Positions 1 through 9,383 of a DNA stretch of 64,000 nucleotides are shown here, one piece after another. Position 1 is the first letter of the stretch, and every line of letters begins with the position of its first letter. A program made the position numbers and the translations under genes. Under the pieces are notes generated by a model. That model was not told the DNA's origin. It did not search any database and saw only the letters and a list, made by a program, of their open reading frames with translations. The stretch is from Methanofollis ethanolicus (GTDB taxonomy: Archaea > Halobacteriota > Methanomicrobia > Methanomicrobiales > Methanofollaceae): assembly GCF_001571385.1 (NCBI RefSeq), contig NZ_BCNW01000001.1, positions 1,674,001-1,738,000 of the forward strand. Reading direction: 5' to 3'.

Positions 1-308
1 GCCCCTCTCAAAATGAGTTTGGCAATGTCTGTTGCAGAATTGGCAATTCGTTCTGCCGCCTCGGCGATCTGGAGGAGGCCGCTCATCGACTCGGCTTCCT
101 CCACCCGGCGCGCCCCGAGAATGGCCGAGATCCGCGCCTGATACGCGTGCCGGTTCATGACCTCTTCGAGTTTCTCAACTTCGCCGGCAATCTCGTGGCT
201 TTCAAAGAGAACTGCAGAATAGGCAAGGTCAACCATCAGCTCCGAGATATCCTTCATCTCGATAAGGACATCCTTGAGACTGGTCGGCTGATACTCGACT
301 TCCATCAT
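1..308 (-). CDS. PhoU-domain protein, C-terminus beyond left edge
   Basis: My translation from the ATG at 308 gives about 102 residues with the helical, charged pattern of a PhoU four-helix bundle (begins MMEVEYQPTSLKDVLIEM; later repeated ERIANSATDIAKL-type heptads). A second ATG at 305 is equally possible. In methanogens such proteins often carry a TrkA-C domain after PhoU and sit beside ion channels or transporters. That agrees with the MgtE-like transporter directly upstream on the same strand, 73 bases away, and suggests a regulator of cation transport. The rest of the protein lies outside the window, so the presence of a TrkA-C domain is an inference. Confidence 0.6.
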   Translation of the reverse strand, partial: MMEVEYQPTSLKDVLIEMKDISELMVDLAYSAVLFESHEIAGEVEKLEEVMNRHAYQARISAILGARRVEEAESMSGLLQIAEAAERIANSATDIAKLILRG

Positions 309-381
309 GAATCTGTACCGTCTTCACTCTCAATAGTGTTATGACAGTATATTAATTCGCAGTTCGCACACCCGGACGCCC

Positions 382-1590
382 CTAGAGGAAGAGGTCGATG
401 ACTGCAACCAGGACCACGGCGCCGAGGAGGTCGATGACTGCGGAGATGACCGGGATCCCGAAGTTGTCCGGGTCGAGGCCGAACCTGAAAGAGATCGTCG
501 CGGTGAGGTGGGCGATCCCGTTGACCAGGGTCATCACGACCGCACCTGCCAGGGTGGCGATGGCGACCATGGGGAGGAGGCCGGGGGAAGGGGCACCGAG
601 GAGGAGGGCCGCAAGGTGCGCGAGGGCCGCCATCAGGGGGAGGAGCAGGACGGTGAAGAGGTAGGTATGGGCGAACTGCACCAGCACTCCCTTCGAGGGG
701 ACAAGAGAGGGGGCGATGATGCCGAGGTGCATCTCGGTGCCGAGGCGCGAGCAGAGGATGCCACCGATAGACCCGCATATCCCGGCAAAAGGAGGGATCA
801 GGATGAGAAGGGCGGCCATGCTCACAAGACGGTCAAGGCCGAGGGTGTAGGTCACCCCGGCAAAGGTCCCGAGGACAGAGAGGCAGACGAGGAGGGGGAG
901 GACCTCGGTGGAGATCCGCTTTATGCGTCCGCCCCGCGACCAGGAATAGAGACAGGCGACGGCTGTGACGAGGAGCATCGCCCAGAGGAGAAGAGTTCGT
1001 GTCCCCGGCTGGAAGGAGAGGACGACCACGGCCGTTATGGTGAGGACCGGGATCGTGACCAGGTCGCCGAGGGTCGTCACCGCCGGGGCGGCGATCATGT
1101 CCATGTCGATGCCCTGCCTGTACGAAAGGACGGAGATAAGGATGGTAAAGCCCATGACGATGAACCCGGCGACAATGCCGGCGATCACTGATATGAGGAC
1201 GAGGTCGCCTGTGGCGATCACCGTGACGCCTGTCAGGGTACTGACAAGGCTTGCCACGATACCGAGAGCGACGGCCGTGGCCAGGGTGAGGATAAGGGAG
1301 ACATGGAGGTTCTCGGCAAGGACGCCGCCGTCATGGAAGCTTCCTGTAAACTCCCCGAGGTGCATGGACGACGAGAGGCGGGATGCGAGCACGCCCGAGA
1401 TGCTCCCCCGCATATTGATCGTCGGCGGCACCAGCACCAGGAGTCCGGGGATGAGGACGAGGACTTCACGGACCGAGGAGAGATAGGATCCGGCAACGAC
1501 GGCAATCACGGTGCTGATGAGGAGCGCCGCAAGGCCAGTCAGGAAGAGGCGCCGCTCGCGCCTCAAACCGTTTCCCGACTTCATCCTCAC
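382..1590 (-). CDS. MgtE/SLC41-like divalent cation transporter
   Basis: This 402-residue membrane protein has about ten hydrophobic segments. It is an internal duplication: the motif PPTINMRGSISGVLASRL (near residue 55) recurs as PPFAGICGSIGGILCSRL (near residue 270), each followed by a conserved MHLG. That is the MgtE integral-membrane domain in tandem, as in SLC41 proteins. It lacks the cytoplasmic N and CBS domains of bacterial MgtE. The likely role is Mg2+ or other divalent cation transport. It lies 15 bases after rnz, and the PhoU-domain gene follows, so the last two genes of this operon probably form a transport unit. Confidence 0.85.
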   Translation of the reverse strand: MRMKSGNGLRRERRLFLTGLAALLISTVIAVVAGSYLSSVREVLVLIPGLLVLVPPTINMRGSISGVLASRLSSSMHLGEFTGSFHDGGVLAENLHVSLILTLATAVALGIVASLVSTLTGVTVIATGDLVLISVIAGIVAGFIVMGFTILISVLSYRQGIDMDMIAAPAVTTLGDLVTIPVLTITAVVVLSFQPGTRTLLLWAMLLVTAVACLYSWSRGGRIKRISTEVLPLLVCLSVLGTFAGVTYTLGLDRLVSMAALLILIPPFAGICGSIGGILCSRLGTEMHLGIIAPSLVPSKGVLVQFAHTYLFTVLLLPLMAALAHLAALLLGAPSPGLLPMVAIATLAGAVVMTLVNGIAHLTATISFRFGLDPDNFGIPVISAVIDLLGAVVLVAVIDLFL

Positions 1591-1605
1591 CCTCCGTCAT
1601 TGCTG

Positions 1606-2556
1606 TCACTCCCTGAAAGGAACTTCTACCATCGCCAGATCCGATGGCGCAAGCACCTCGCCTTCAAACTTCTCCTCTGCATCCCGTATATGGTTTGTCA
1701 TCGAGGTGTAACGCGAACTAATGTGGACGAGGGCAAGAGAGTGGGCTTTGAGTGCCGACGCCGCTTCGCCGGCCTCACCGGCCGAGGAGTGGTAGACTTC
1801 AGCGGCGCGGCCCCTCTCCAGGTCGTCGAAAGTGGCGTCGTGGATGAGGAGGTCGGCCCCTTCGAGGCCCTCTGTATGGAGACGGTGGATGGGACGGGTG
1901 TCTCCGGTATAGATGATCATCCGCCCCGGCCGGGGCGTCCCCAGGATCTGGTCGGGGGTGATAGTCACCTCGCCGCCGTCGTCGCGCATCACGGTCACGC
2001 TCTCCCCGCGCTGGAGACGGCCGAAGAGGGGGCCGGGCGGGACGCCGAGGGAGATCGCTGTCTCGCGGTCGAACCGGCCTGGCCGCGCATCTTCCCTGAG
2101 CGCATAGCCAAGGCTTGGCATCCCGTGGGAGGTCGCAAAGGCCTCCACCTGGTAGCCCGAGAACCTGACGGCCATGCCGGGCACCAGCTGGACGGGCTGG
2201 AGGTCGAAACCGAGTTTTGTCCGCCCGATCTTGATGGTGTACTCGACGAAGTCGTGCACTCCTTCGGGGCCGTAGATGACGAGCGGTTCTGTCCGGCCGT
2301 TGAAGGCCATGGTCTGCACGAGGCCGAGGACGCCGAGAAAATGGTCGGCGTGCCAGTGAGTGATGAAGATGGCATCGACGAGAAACCCGGTCCGCGCCCG
2401 CATCATCTGTTGCTGGGCCCCCTCGCCGCAGTCAAAGAGGAGGGTGTCCGAACCGTGCCTGACCATGACGCACGAGGGGTTGCGGTTGGGCGTCGGGAGG
2501 GCGCCGGCCGTGCCGAGGAAGTACACCTGCAGGGTTTCGCCGGCTATACGAAACAC
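1606..2556 (-). CDS. rnz: Ribonuclease Z
   Basis: tRNA 3'-endonuclease of the metallo-beta-lactamase fold, 316 residues, the usual length for the short (RNase ZS) form. It removes 3' trailers from pre-tRNAs. Visible signatures are the N-terminal FLGTAGALPTPNRN, the metal-binding ITHWHADHFLG (HxHxDH), the later YTGDTRP with its Asp ligand, and a C-terminal LVHISSRYT that supplies a His ligand. The GTG at 2556 overlaps the upstream isomerase gene by 13 bases; a start a few codons later cannot be excluded because the conserved region begins at about residue 9. Confidence 0.93.
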   Translation of the reverse strand: MFRIAGETLQVYFLGTAGALPTPNRNPSCVMVRHGSDTLLFDCGEGAQQQMMRARTGFLVDAIFITHWHADHFLGVLGLVQTMAFNGRTEPLVIYGPEGVHDFVEYTIKIGRTKLGFDLQPVQLVPGMAVRFSGYQVEAFATSHGMPSLGYALREDARPGRFDRETAISLGVPPGPLFGRLQRGESVTVMRDDGGEVTITPDQILGTPRPGRMIIYTGDTRPIHRLHTEGLEGADLLIHDATFDDLERGRAAEVYHSSAGEAGEAASALKAHSLALVHISSRYTSMTNHIRDAEEKFEGEVLAPSDLAMVEVPFRE

Positions 2557-3320
2557 CTCCTGAAGACCTCAAGGCTTTTCCGCGCCTCGTCGAGGTTGCG
2601 CCCCTCGACGACAGCCACGCCGCCGCGGTACCCCTCTGCGACGGCGTGCCCGATCTTCTTCCAGTCCTGCGTCCCGTCGCCGAGGGCGAGATGCTCATCG
2701 GTGATGCCGTGGTTGTCGTGGATGTGCAGGTGGTTCGCCTTCCCGATCTCTGCAAGGAAGGCGCCCGTCTTTCTGACGGTGTTCGAATGGCCGAGGTCGA
2801 AGGTGACCCCTATCCCCTCGATCCCTTCGGTGAGGCCGAGGAGTTCACCGGGGTCGTGGCAGAGGAAATCGGGGATATTGATCATATTCTCCAGGCAGGC
2901 GACGACGCCGTGTTCATCGGCACATTTTCCGATCATGCGTAATGCCTCCTTCTGCAGGCCCCACACTTTGTCGGGCAGCAACTTTCCGGCAACGGAGAGG
3001 TAGCCGGGATGCATGGTGACCCGGTCGGTGATGTCGGCGGCGTGCTCGACGCAGAGGCAGATCTGCCGCACCGACTCGCGCCAGATGGGGTCGTTGATGG
3101 AGGCGGGGTTGAGGTCGGCATAGGGTGCGTGCACCGTCGCCTTGAGGTGGGTGCTCTCCAGCACGTCGCGGATAGCCGCCTTGTTCTTCGGGTTTTCGAG
3201 GCGGTAGTTCCCGTCTGCCGAGATCTCCCAGCCCGCGTACCCGCACTCCTCGATGCCGAAGACCCAGTCCACGGACTCCCAGACCTTCGAGGACGAGGCG
3301 AAGTACGGCTGGATGCTCAT
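2544..3320 (-). CDS. Sugar phosphate isomerase/epimerase-like TIM-barrel protein
   Basis: A protein of about 258 residues of the AP-endonuclease-2/xylose-isomerase-like TIM barrel superfamily. Seen: an N-terminal GIEECGYAGWEIS strand-helix, HAPYADLNPAS, ENMINIPDF, VTFDLGHSN and LHIHDNHG, which supply the His/Glu/Asp metal ligands of the fold. The substrate is unknown. I chose the ATG at 3320 rather than 3326: it makes an ATGA overlap with the upstream UPF0200 gene and has GGAGGG eight bases upstream, whereas the 3326 ATG directly abuts that site. It is an interior gene of the 4617-382 operon. Confidence 0.82.
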   Translation of the reverse strand: MSIQPYFASSSKVWESVDWVFGIEECGYAGWEISADGNYRLENPKNKAAIRDVLESTHLKATVHAPYADLNPASINDPIWRESVRQICLCVEHAADITDRVTMHPGYLSVAGKLLPDKVWGLQKEALRMIGKCADEHGVVACLENMINIPDFLCHDPGELLGLTEGIEGIGVTFDLGHSNTVRKTGAFLAEIGKANHLHIHDNHGITDEHLALGDGTQDWKKIGHAVAEGYRGGVAVVEGRNLDEARKSLEVFRRCFV

Positions 3321-3865
3321 GCGCATCCCTCCAGGGCGTCGAGGAGGTGCCTGGCCTTTTCCCCGTACTCTTCCATCGTGCCTTCGTTCTCGAAGAAGAC
3401 GTCGGCCATGGCGAGGGCGTCGCCGAGGCCCCAGCCGATCTCACGCTCGTCGCGCCTCCTGAGGTCGTCGGCGGAGGCGGGGTCGTCCGACCGGCCGCGG
3501 CTGCCGAGGCGGGCGAGACGTGTCTTGAAAGAGGCCCTCACTCCGACGAGGAGGAAGGAAGGGAAGTGCTCCCTGAAGATCTCGACCTCGGCGCTCCCTC
3601 GTATCCCGTCGATGACGGCGACGGGGGCGCCTGTCGCCTCTACCTCAGGGACCGTGATGAGGCCGATCGCCCCCATGCCGTGCTTCGCGCGGAGGTCTGA
3701 GGAGACCTTTCCCATGTTCCCGTCTGTCAGGGGAAGCCCGGCGGTTGTGACGGCCTTCCTGATGGCGTCCCCCATCACCACGACAGGTATCCCTTTCTCT
3801 GCTGCTATCCGTGAAAACTCGCCTTTGCCGCTTGCGGGCATGCCGACGATTCCGATGACCTTCAT
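3317..3865 (-). CDS. UPF0200 family nucleotide kinase-like protein
   Basis: This 182-residue P-loop protein matches the archaeal UPF0200 group, related to adenylate and dephospho-CoA kinases. The Walker A motif is GMPASGKGEF at residues 8-17, followed by VVVMGDAIRKAV and, mid-protein, VIDGIRGSAEVE, which resembles an NMP-kinase core. The phosphorylated substrate is not established. The gene overlaps the radical-SAM activase upstream by 4 bases and the isomerase downstream by 4 bases, so it is translationally coupled on both sides. Confidence 0.85.
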   Translation of the reverse strand: MKVIGIVGMPASGKGEFSRIAAEKGIPVVVMGDAIRKAVTTAGLPLTDGNMGKVSSDLRAKHGMGAIGLITVPEVEATGAPVAVIDGIRGSAEVEIFREHFPSFLLVGVRASFKTRLARLGSRGRSDDPASADDLRRRDEREIGWGLGDALAMADVFFENEGTMEEYGEKARHLLDALEGCA

Positions 3866-4617
3866 TGTTCGCTTCTCCTCTCCTGATCTCTGATGCTCTC
3901 CGCCCTGACGATCCGCCGTCCTTCATAGGCGACCTCGCCGTCCTGCCGCGTCCTGATCCGCACGCTCCGGCCGAGGCGGTCGGCGATGGCCGCGAGCTCC
4001 TCGAAGTCGAGAGGGGCGACGCCGGCGATGACGCCCTGCTGGAGGACGAGGTCGACGCTTTCCGCGTCCTTTGCGATGTAGGCGATGTCGTCCTCGCACC
4101 CCCGGAAGGTCGTCACGACCGCCTCGAACTCCGGGAGTCTGCCGGCGTGGTGGGCCTCGGTGCAGAGGAGGAGCGACTCCTTCACCCGATCGGCGAAGTC
4201 CTTCTTGAGGAGGTTGTTGTAGTGGCGCCACTGCGTCTTCAGGTCGAGGGAGATCTTGTCAACGAGGCCCTCTTCAAGGAGCGCCCGGATCGTTGCCGGG
4301 TAGACGCCGTTCGTCTGGAGGCCGACGCCGAGGCCCATCTTCTTCACGCCCTTCGCAAGGGCGAGAAGCGCCTCCTTCTGCATCGTCGCCTCCCCGCCCG
4401 AGAAGACGACGCCGGAGATGACAAGGGCGGACTCTTCTATCATGGCAAGGACCTCGTCGACCTCCCGCTCGTCCTTACCGTCGAGTATGGCGGCATTCTG
4501 GCAGTAGTGGCACCGGACCGGGCAGCCGCGGAGAAAGGCCGTGCAGACTGCCCTGCCTCTCCAGTCCACCGTGCTGAGCGGGACAAAACCGCCGAAGTTC
4601 ACCTTCAGAAAAACCAC
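3862..4617 (-). CDS. Radical SAM activating enzyme, NrdG-like
   Basis: A 251-residue radical SAM protein with the cluster motif RGCPVRCHYCQN (CxxxCxxC) at about residues 29-40, then SGGEATMQ for SAM binding and GLQTNGVYP. It resembles the anaerobic ribonucleoside-triphosphate reductase activating protein of archaea, which makes the glycyl radical on NrdD. No nrdD lies in the window, so the partner is inferred. The start is a GTG at 4617 (GTG GTT TTT); another GTG five codons in is possible. It is the first gene of the minus-strand operon that runs to the left edge. Confidence 0.82.
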   Translation of the reverse strand: MVFLKVNFGGFVPLSTVDWRGRAVCTAFLRGCPVRCHYCQNAAILDGKDEREVDEVLAMIEESALVISGVVFSGGEATMQKEALLALAKGVKKMGLGVGLQTNGVYPATIRALLEEGLVDKISLDLKTQWRHYNNLLKKDFADRVKESLLLCTEAHHAGRLPEFEAVVTTFRGCEDDIAYIAKDAESVDLVLQQGVIAGVAPLDFEELAAIADRLGRSVRIRTRQDGEVAYEGRRIVRAESIRDQERRSEQ

Positions 4618-4713
4618 CGTTGTATATCATGGGCGAGCGGTTTTATAGAATGTATCGAACGGTGCAGGAGACGGCCTCCGCGAGAATCGGCCTCCGTCCT
4701 CTCAGGAGGGCAA

Positions 4714-6019
4714 TCACTCCCGGCGGGTCCTGAAATTCCCTGCCGGGACCACGACCTCAAAGCGCGCCCCTTCGCCCTCTATCCCTGTCTCCCGGATCGT
4801 CATGCCGGTGATCCCCAGGATCTCGCGCACCAGGAAGAGGCCGAGGCCCGAGGCCCGACGACCGAAACCTCTGGTGAAGATCTTCTCTTTCAGGGCAGCG
4901 GGGACACCTATCCCATTGTCCTCGAAGACGAGGATGCCCCTGTCGTTCTCTTCATGAAACGAGACGGTGAACTCTGTTGCCCGGTCTCCATGACGGACAG
5001 TATTGTCTGCAAGGTTGAAGACGACCTTCTCGAAGAGGGGGTCTGCGAAGACCTCAAATCTCCCGGTATGGACCCGGACCTTCAGTCTCCCGAGGGATGC
5101 CTTCTCCCCGGCAAACCTGACGACCTTCTCAACGCACTGCCATTCGGGGACTTTCACGCCCACTTTTTCATAGTCCTGCATGAAGACGACCTGGTCCCTG
5201 ATCGTCGCGGTCGCGCGGGTCACCAGTCTGGCATATTCCCGCGTCTTTCCGTCTGTCTCCGCCTCTTCCTCGATCAGTCCTGCGTACGCGGCAATGACGC
5301 CGACCTGGTTGAGGAGGTCGTGTCTGGTGATGCTGTACAGGAGGTCAAGTTTTTTGTTCGCCTCTTCAAGGGCCTCTCTAGTCCGGTGCGTCTCGGTGAT
5401 GTCTCTCATTATGCCCGTCGCCCTGATGGGGCGACCGTCCCCATCGCGTGCCGTCACCTTTCCCAGGACATGCACCCACCGCCACGACTTTCCCGGGCAT
5501 CGTTCCCGGCATTCGACCTCATAGTACGGCATGGCATCGTCTTTCACCTCTTCCATGCTCTGTATCAGCAGAGGGAAGTCGTCGGGATGGATGTGCTCCC
5601 GGAGAATTGAGATGTGGGTCTCCTCCTCCGGGGCCGGGGAGGGCCGGTCATGTATGTATCCAGTCATGGATTATCGACAGTTCGCCTGTCGCGACGTCCC
5701 AGTCCCAGATGCCCAGGGATCCCCCTTCGATGGCAAGTCTCAACCTCTCCAGAACGATTTTCCGCGCCCTGACCTCGGCCGTGAGTTCACTCCACCGCCG
5801 TACAGAGAAGACGGCAAAGCCCACAGAGAGTATGAGGACCACGGTGACGATCTCGTCGACTTCCCACTGTTTGTATTCTGTGGCGAACTCCACGAGCACC
5901 TCGAAGGCGTCGATGGACCGGGCTATCAGAAAAAAAGCGACTCCGACTACCGCAAGAACCAGCGCATCGCGTCCGGCACGGGTATGGAAAAAATGAGTGC
6001 GGAGCCAGAAGGTGTTCAT
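4714..6019 (-). pseudogene. Membrane PAS sensor histidine kinase, broken by a frameshift
   Basis: Two overlapping reading frames together make one kinase. The 123-residue front (6019-5648) has two membrane segments, a short coiled region and a PAS start (GGSLGIWDWDVATGELSI), then stops at TGA. The 317-residue back (from 5667) continues with REHIHPDDFPLL and the PAC segment GIMRDITETHR. It then has the phospho-acceptor box SITRHDLLNQ, an N box (NLADNTVRHG) and G boxes (EDNGIGVP, GLGLFLVREI). Reading through needs one base removed near 5660-5667. It is a real mutation or a sequencing error; independent translation of the back half would give a soluble kinase lacking half its PAS domain. Confidence 0.8.
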
Positions 6020-6110
6020 ACCGGATGAACATTTCTCTGACGCAATGATAAATATTTCCAGATATTTGATTTCTTTAAAGAAGACAATAATGTATAAATT
6101 CTATTTTTTC

Positions 6111-6362
6111 GGCTCTGTAGAAACCCTTGCGGAAAAGTACTTCCTGAAGTGATAGGGGAAAAAATTCTTTTCAGACGTGCCTGGTCCCAGGGGGGCTGCC
6201 GCCCCCCATACCCCCTGCCATTACGATAGGGGCAGGGATGGCCTCCTCCTCCGGGACTCCGACCCTTTCTTCCCGGGGGCAAAAGTCCCCCGGCGAACAG
6301 GAAGGGGAAGGCAGAGGATCAGCACGCACTATCAACCGATGGAGGAGGATTTCTACAAAGCC
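6111..6362. repeat. Dispersed MITE-like repeat, copy A
   Basis: A 252-bp non-coding element with imperfect terminal inverted repeats, GGCTCTGTAGAAA at 6111-6123 and TTTCTACAAAGCC at 6350-6362. Its body is nearly the same as copy B (62980-63326), sharing AAGTACTTCCTGAAGTGATA and CAGCACGCACTATCAACCGA. Unlike B it lacks the two nested hairpin inserts. No target duplication is evident, so it is probably older. Confidence 0.85.
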
Positions 6363-6389
6363 GATATTGAAGCATTTTTTATCTAAGAG

Positions 6390-6790
6390 GTCATCCCAAA
6401 ACTGATCCGAACCTTCATTCACGCCGATGAAAGGACTCACATTCGGTTCTGAAAAATCCAGTTCTGGTGTCTTGTCCGGGGGGTTTCACCCCCCGCCCTC
6501 GAAGACTTCGTCTTCTCATGCTCGCTAACGCTCGCACCCCCCCCTCATTGCGAGAGGGGGTGGAGGGCAATCTTCCTTCATCAGGATCTCTGGTCTCTCT
6601 TCCCTGACCCTATCCTGTTTCGGGGGTCCGGGGGCGTCAGTCCCCCGGCAGAGAGGTAGGGGAAGGTGGGGGTTTCGCACGATTCTTCAGGGAATTCAGG
6701 AAGATATCGACCCGAACATGATATTCTCTCCCGATCCCTGCATGCAGAGATGGGGGGAATGAACGAGAGTTTGGGGATGTGCTCTAAATC
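6390..6790. repeat. Dispersed repeat, copy F, truncated relative
   Basis: About 400 bp that align along their length with 54904-55270: shared GTCATCCCAAAACTGAT, GGTTCTGAAAAATCC, CCTATCCTGTTTCGGGGGTC and GAATGAACGAGAGTT-type blocks in the same order. It contains a nested hairpin module at about 6498-6536 (GAAGAC-TTC-GTCTTC) that the other copy lacks. Terminal repeats are not recognisable at either end. It fills most of the gap between copy A and thiC and no credible gene lies in it. Confidence 0.75.
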
Positions 6791-6862
6791 TGTCTCTTTC
6801 GCTGCTCCGGGTAGGGGAGCACGCTCAGGTAATTCCACTTGCCCAAAGGTAAACAAATTTAC

Positions 6863-6881
6863 TTGTTTGGAGAACAAACAA
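6863..6881. promoter_or_regulatory. Inverted repeat upstream of thiC
   Basis: TTGTTTG-GAGAA-CAAACAA, a perfect 7-bp inverted repeat in an AT-rich stretch about 60 bases before the thiC start. It could be an operator or an RNA hairpin in the leader. No TPP riboswitch consensus was found in this leader. Confidence 0.4.
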
Positions 6882-6941
6882 AATTTAACCGGCGACGGCA
6901 AAACAGAGGGTTTATCTCAGATTTTACCCAACAATGAAGGC

Positions 6942-8216
6942 ATGGGACTAATTGAGGACGCAAAGCGCGGCGTCATCACCGAAGAAATGAAGATCGTCGC
7001 GGCGAAGGAAGGAGTCACCGAGGACTTCGTCCGCCGCGGCGTGGCCGAGGGCCATATCACCATCCCGGTCTCCCCGTACAGGAAGGTCAAGATCTGCGGT
7101 ATCGGCGAGGGCCTCCGCACCAAGGTGAACGCCTCCATCGGCACCTCCACCGATATGGTGGACGTGGACCAGGAGATCGAGAAGGTGAAGATGGCCGAGA
7201 AGGCCGGTGCCGACACCCTCATGGAACTCTCGACAGGCGGCGACTTCCTGGATATCAGGCGCCGTGTCATCGAGGCGACGACCCTCTCCGTGGGGAGTGT
7301 CCCCCTGTACCAGGCCTTCATCGAGGCCGCACAGAAGAAGGGCGGCGTCGTCTTCATGGACCCCGACGACCTCTTCAGGATCACCGCTGAGCAGGCGAAA
7401 CTCGGCACGAACTTCATGGCCATCCACACCGGCATCAACCTGGAGACGATGAAGAGGCTGAAGAATCAGGGCCGGCACGGCGGTCTGGTCTCCCGCGGCG
7501 GTGCGTTCATGACTGCATGGATGCTCCACAACGAGAAGGAGAACCCACTCTATGCTGAGTTCGACTATCTCCTTGAGATCCTGAAGGAGCACGAGGTCAC
7601 GCTCTCCTTCGGCAACGGCATGCGGGCCGGCGCGGTCCACGACGCCACCGACAGGGCGCAGCTCCAGGAACTGATCATCAATGCCGAACTCGCGGACAAG
7701 GCCAACGACTTCGGCGTGCAGACGATCATCGAAGGACCGGGCCACATCCCCCTGGACGAGATCCAGGCGAACGTCGTCGTCCAGAAGCGCGTCACGAACA
7801 GGAAGCCCTTCTACATGCTCGGCCCCCTGGTCACCGACATCGCTCCGGGCTACGACGACAGGGTCGCCGCCATCGGCGCATCTCTCTCCTCGGCCTACGG
7901 CGCGGACTTCATCTGCTACGTGACCCCGGCAGAGCACCTCGCCCTCCCGACCCCCGAGGAGGTCTATGAAGGCGTGATGAGTTCCCGGATCGCCGCGCAC
8001 GTCGGCGACATGATCAAGCTGAAGAAGAGGGACGACGACCTCGAAATGGGCCATGCCCGCCGGGACCTCGACTGGGATCGGCAGTTCGCCGTCGCCATGA
8101 ACCCGGAGCGCGCAAAGAAGATCCGGGACGAGCGGATGCCCGCCGACACCGACGGCTGCACGATGTGCGGCGACTACTGCGCCCTCAAGATCGTGAACAG
8201 AAACTTCCACTTCTAA
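6942..8216 (+). CDS. thiC: Phosphomethylpyrimidine synthase
   Basis: Radical SAM enzyme converting aminoimidazole ribotide to HMP phosphate for thiamine synthesis; about 424 residues from this ATG. Signatures include the N-terminal [72 protein letters not shown] and the C-terminal cluster motif CTMCGDYC. The spacing CxxCxxxC differs by one residue from the CxxCxxxxC of E. coli ThiC and is the form I associate with archaeal ThiC; a BzaF-like relative is a less likely alternative. The frame is open for 276 bases upstream, but those codons lie in repeat F and are not protein-like, so I chose [10 protein letters not shown]. Confidence 0.9.
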   Translation: MGLIEDAKRGVITEEMKIVAAKEGVTEDFVRRGVAEGHITIPVSPYRKVKICGIGEGLRTKVNASIGTSTDMVDVDQEIEKVKMAEKAGADTLMELSTGGDFLDIRRRVIEATTLSVGSVPLYQAFIEAAQKKGGVVFMDPDDLFRITAEQAKLGTNFMAIHTGINLETMKRLKNQGRHGGLVSRGGAFMTAWMLHNEKENPLYAEFDYLLEILKEHEVTLSFGNGMRAGAVHDATDRAQLQELIINAELADKANDFGVQTIIEGPGHIPLDEIQANVVVQKRVTNRKPFYMLGPLVTDIAPGYDDRVAAIGASLSSAYGADFICYVTPAEHLALPTPEEVYEGVMSSRIAAHVGDMIKLKKRDDDLEMGHARRDLDWDRQFAVAMNPERAKKIRDERMPADTDGCTMCGDYCALKIVNRNFHF

Positions 8217-8238
8217 ATTTTTTTAGAATCTTTTTTTT
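8211..8238 (+). terminator. Hairpin plus T-tract after thiC
   Basis: TTCTAAA-TTTT-TTTAGAA (8211-8228) forms a 7-bp stem that includes the thiC stop codon and is followed by TC and eight T residues. Archaeal termination depends mainly on such T-tracts. Confidence 0.6.
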
Positions 8239-8326
8239 CGGGCTGTGCTGGAGCGGCCCGTCCGATCATCACGTACTCACCTCTTACAACAGCGCAGCGG
8301 ACGGGAACATCGGGAGGGCGTGGTGA

Positions 8327-9118
8327 TCAGACGTGCCACTTCGATTGACCGGCACGGGGTTCTCGAAAGTACGGACACACCGTCAGGCACCGGCTGCAGA
8401 CCATCTCTGCGTCCCAGGCCATGCGGTTGATCAGCCACTCCGCCAGGGGCGCTCCGGCGTTGCTCCCGAAGAGGACGCCGAAGACGGGTCGCACCGGCGC
8501 CGGGATCGTGTGGGTCACGTTCCTGCAGCGGAGGACATCTACTCCCTCTTCAGTCAACGCTCCCGCAGGACAGGCCTTGATGCACCTGTTGCACCGGCGG
8601 CATTGGGGCGGCGGCACCGCCGGTCTCTCCACGTGCAGTTCCTTCTCTGTCACCACTGCCCCGAGCGCCACGCGATTTCCCGACTGCGAGGTGATGAGGA
8701 GCGTGTTCTGCCCGATGCTCCCCATACCCGCTTCTGCGGCCAGATGCTTCAGGGAGAGATACCCCCTGATCCTCCTGTCCCGCACCCGCACCGGGAAGAA
8801 AGACGGAACTGCGATGGAAGAGTGTCCCTCCTCCTCAAGTGCTTTCGCAAGCGAAAAAGCGGTCTCGTCAAGGCGTTCGATGACGCGGTGCAGCCGTTCG
8901 GTCTTCTCTCTGCTCGTGAGAGAGAATGTTTTAGCCGGGATTTCCATTCCGAAGACTATGACGGTTTTTGCGGAGGGCAATACGTCCCGGGGATGATATC
9001 CCTCCGGTGCAGAGCATTCGGCCACGGCCAGAGTGGCGTAGAGGTCCACTCCTTCGGTGTGGAGGAGGTACTCGAGAGTTTTTTTGGATCTGCGGAGGGG
9101 AGAGGACCCGGAGTGCAT
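8327..9118 (-). CDS. 4Fe-4S double-cluster protein, epoxyqueuosine reductase (QueG)-like
   Basis: About 263 residues from the ATG at 9118 (MHSGSSPLRRSKKTLEYLLH); the frame is open further upstream but that part is not protein-like. The N-terminal half resembles the QueG/DUF1730 cobalamin-binding fold (VIVFGMEIP, SLKHLAAEAGMGSIGQNTLLIT). The C-terminal half has two ferredoxin motifs, CRRCNRCIKACPAGAL and MVCSRCLTVCPYF. True QueG proteins are about 350 residues and work on tRNA queuosine, which archaea do not make, so a different Fe-S redox role is likely. It converges with thiC. Confidence 0.75.
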   Translation of the reverse strand: MHSGSSPLRRSKKTLEYLLHTEGVDLYATLAVAECSAPEGYHPRDVLPSAKTVIVFGMEIPAKTFSLTSREKTERLHRVIERLDETAFSLAKALEEEGHSSIAVPSFFPVRVRDRRIRGYLSLKHLAAEAGMGSIGQNTLLITSQSGNRVALGAVVTEKELHVERPAVPPPQCRRCNRCIKACPAGALTEEGVDVLRCRNVTHTIPAPVRPVFGVLFGSNAGAPLAEWLINRMAWDAEMVCSRCLTVCPYFREPRAGQSKWHV

Positions 9119-9272
9119 GGCGGTATTGGATCGACACGTGTTTTTGTTTGTTCTGGTATGGATGGTGACGTGGAAAGTCCGTCGATATTCTGGTGAAAGA
9201 TGCCCGGGAGCATGTCTCCATAGTATTCGGGGGTTCCGGGGGTCTCCCCCGGCGCGAGGATATCCGCTGAAA

Positions 9273-9292
9273 ACCGGAGAATATGCTCCGGT
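9273..9292. promoter_or_regulatory. Perfect palindrome between divergent genes
   Basis: ACCGGAG-AATATG-CTCCGGT, a perfect 7-bp inverted repeat in the 265-bp gap between the divergent Fe-S protein gene and the AhpD-like gene. A second small one, GCCGG-ACTA-CCGGC, follows at about 9309-9322. Either could be an operator for a shared redox regulator. Confidence 0.4.
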
Positions 9293-9383
9293 GAATCGGG
9301 CGTATGCCGGACTACCGGCCCATGCACTACACTCCACGGCCGAAAAGACAGAAAGATAACCCCCGCCTCCCAAACTTTCTCCT

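Noticed and set aside
1303-3003. Long plus-strand frame of 566 codons
   Set aside because: It is the shadow of mgtE, rnz and the TIM-barrel gene; composition follows high-GC antisense codons and no family pattern appears.
3865-5610. Long plus-strand frame of 581 codons
   Set aside because: Antisense shadow of the radical-SAM activase and histidine kinase, with no recognisable domain.
6690-6941. TPP riboswitch before thiC
   Set aside because: The conserved CTGAGA and ACCTGATCTGG-type blocks of the THI element are absent; only a short inverted repeat is present.
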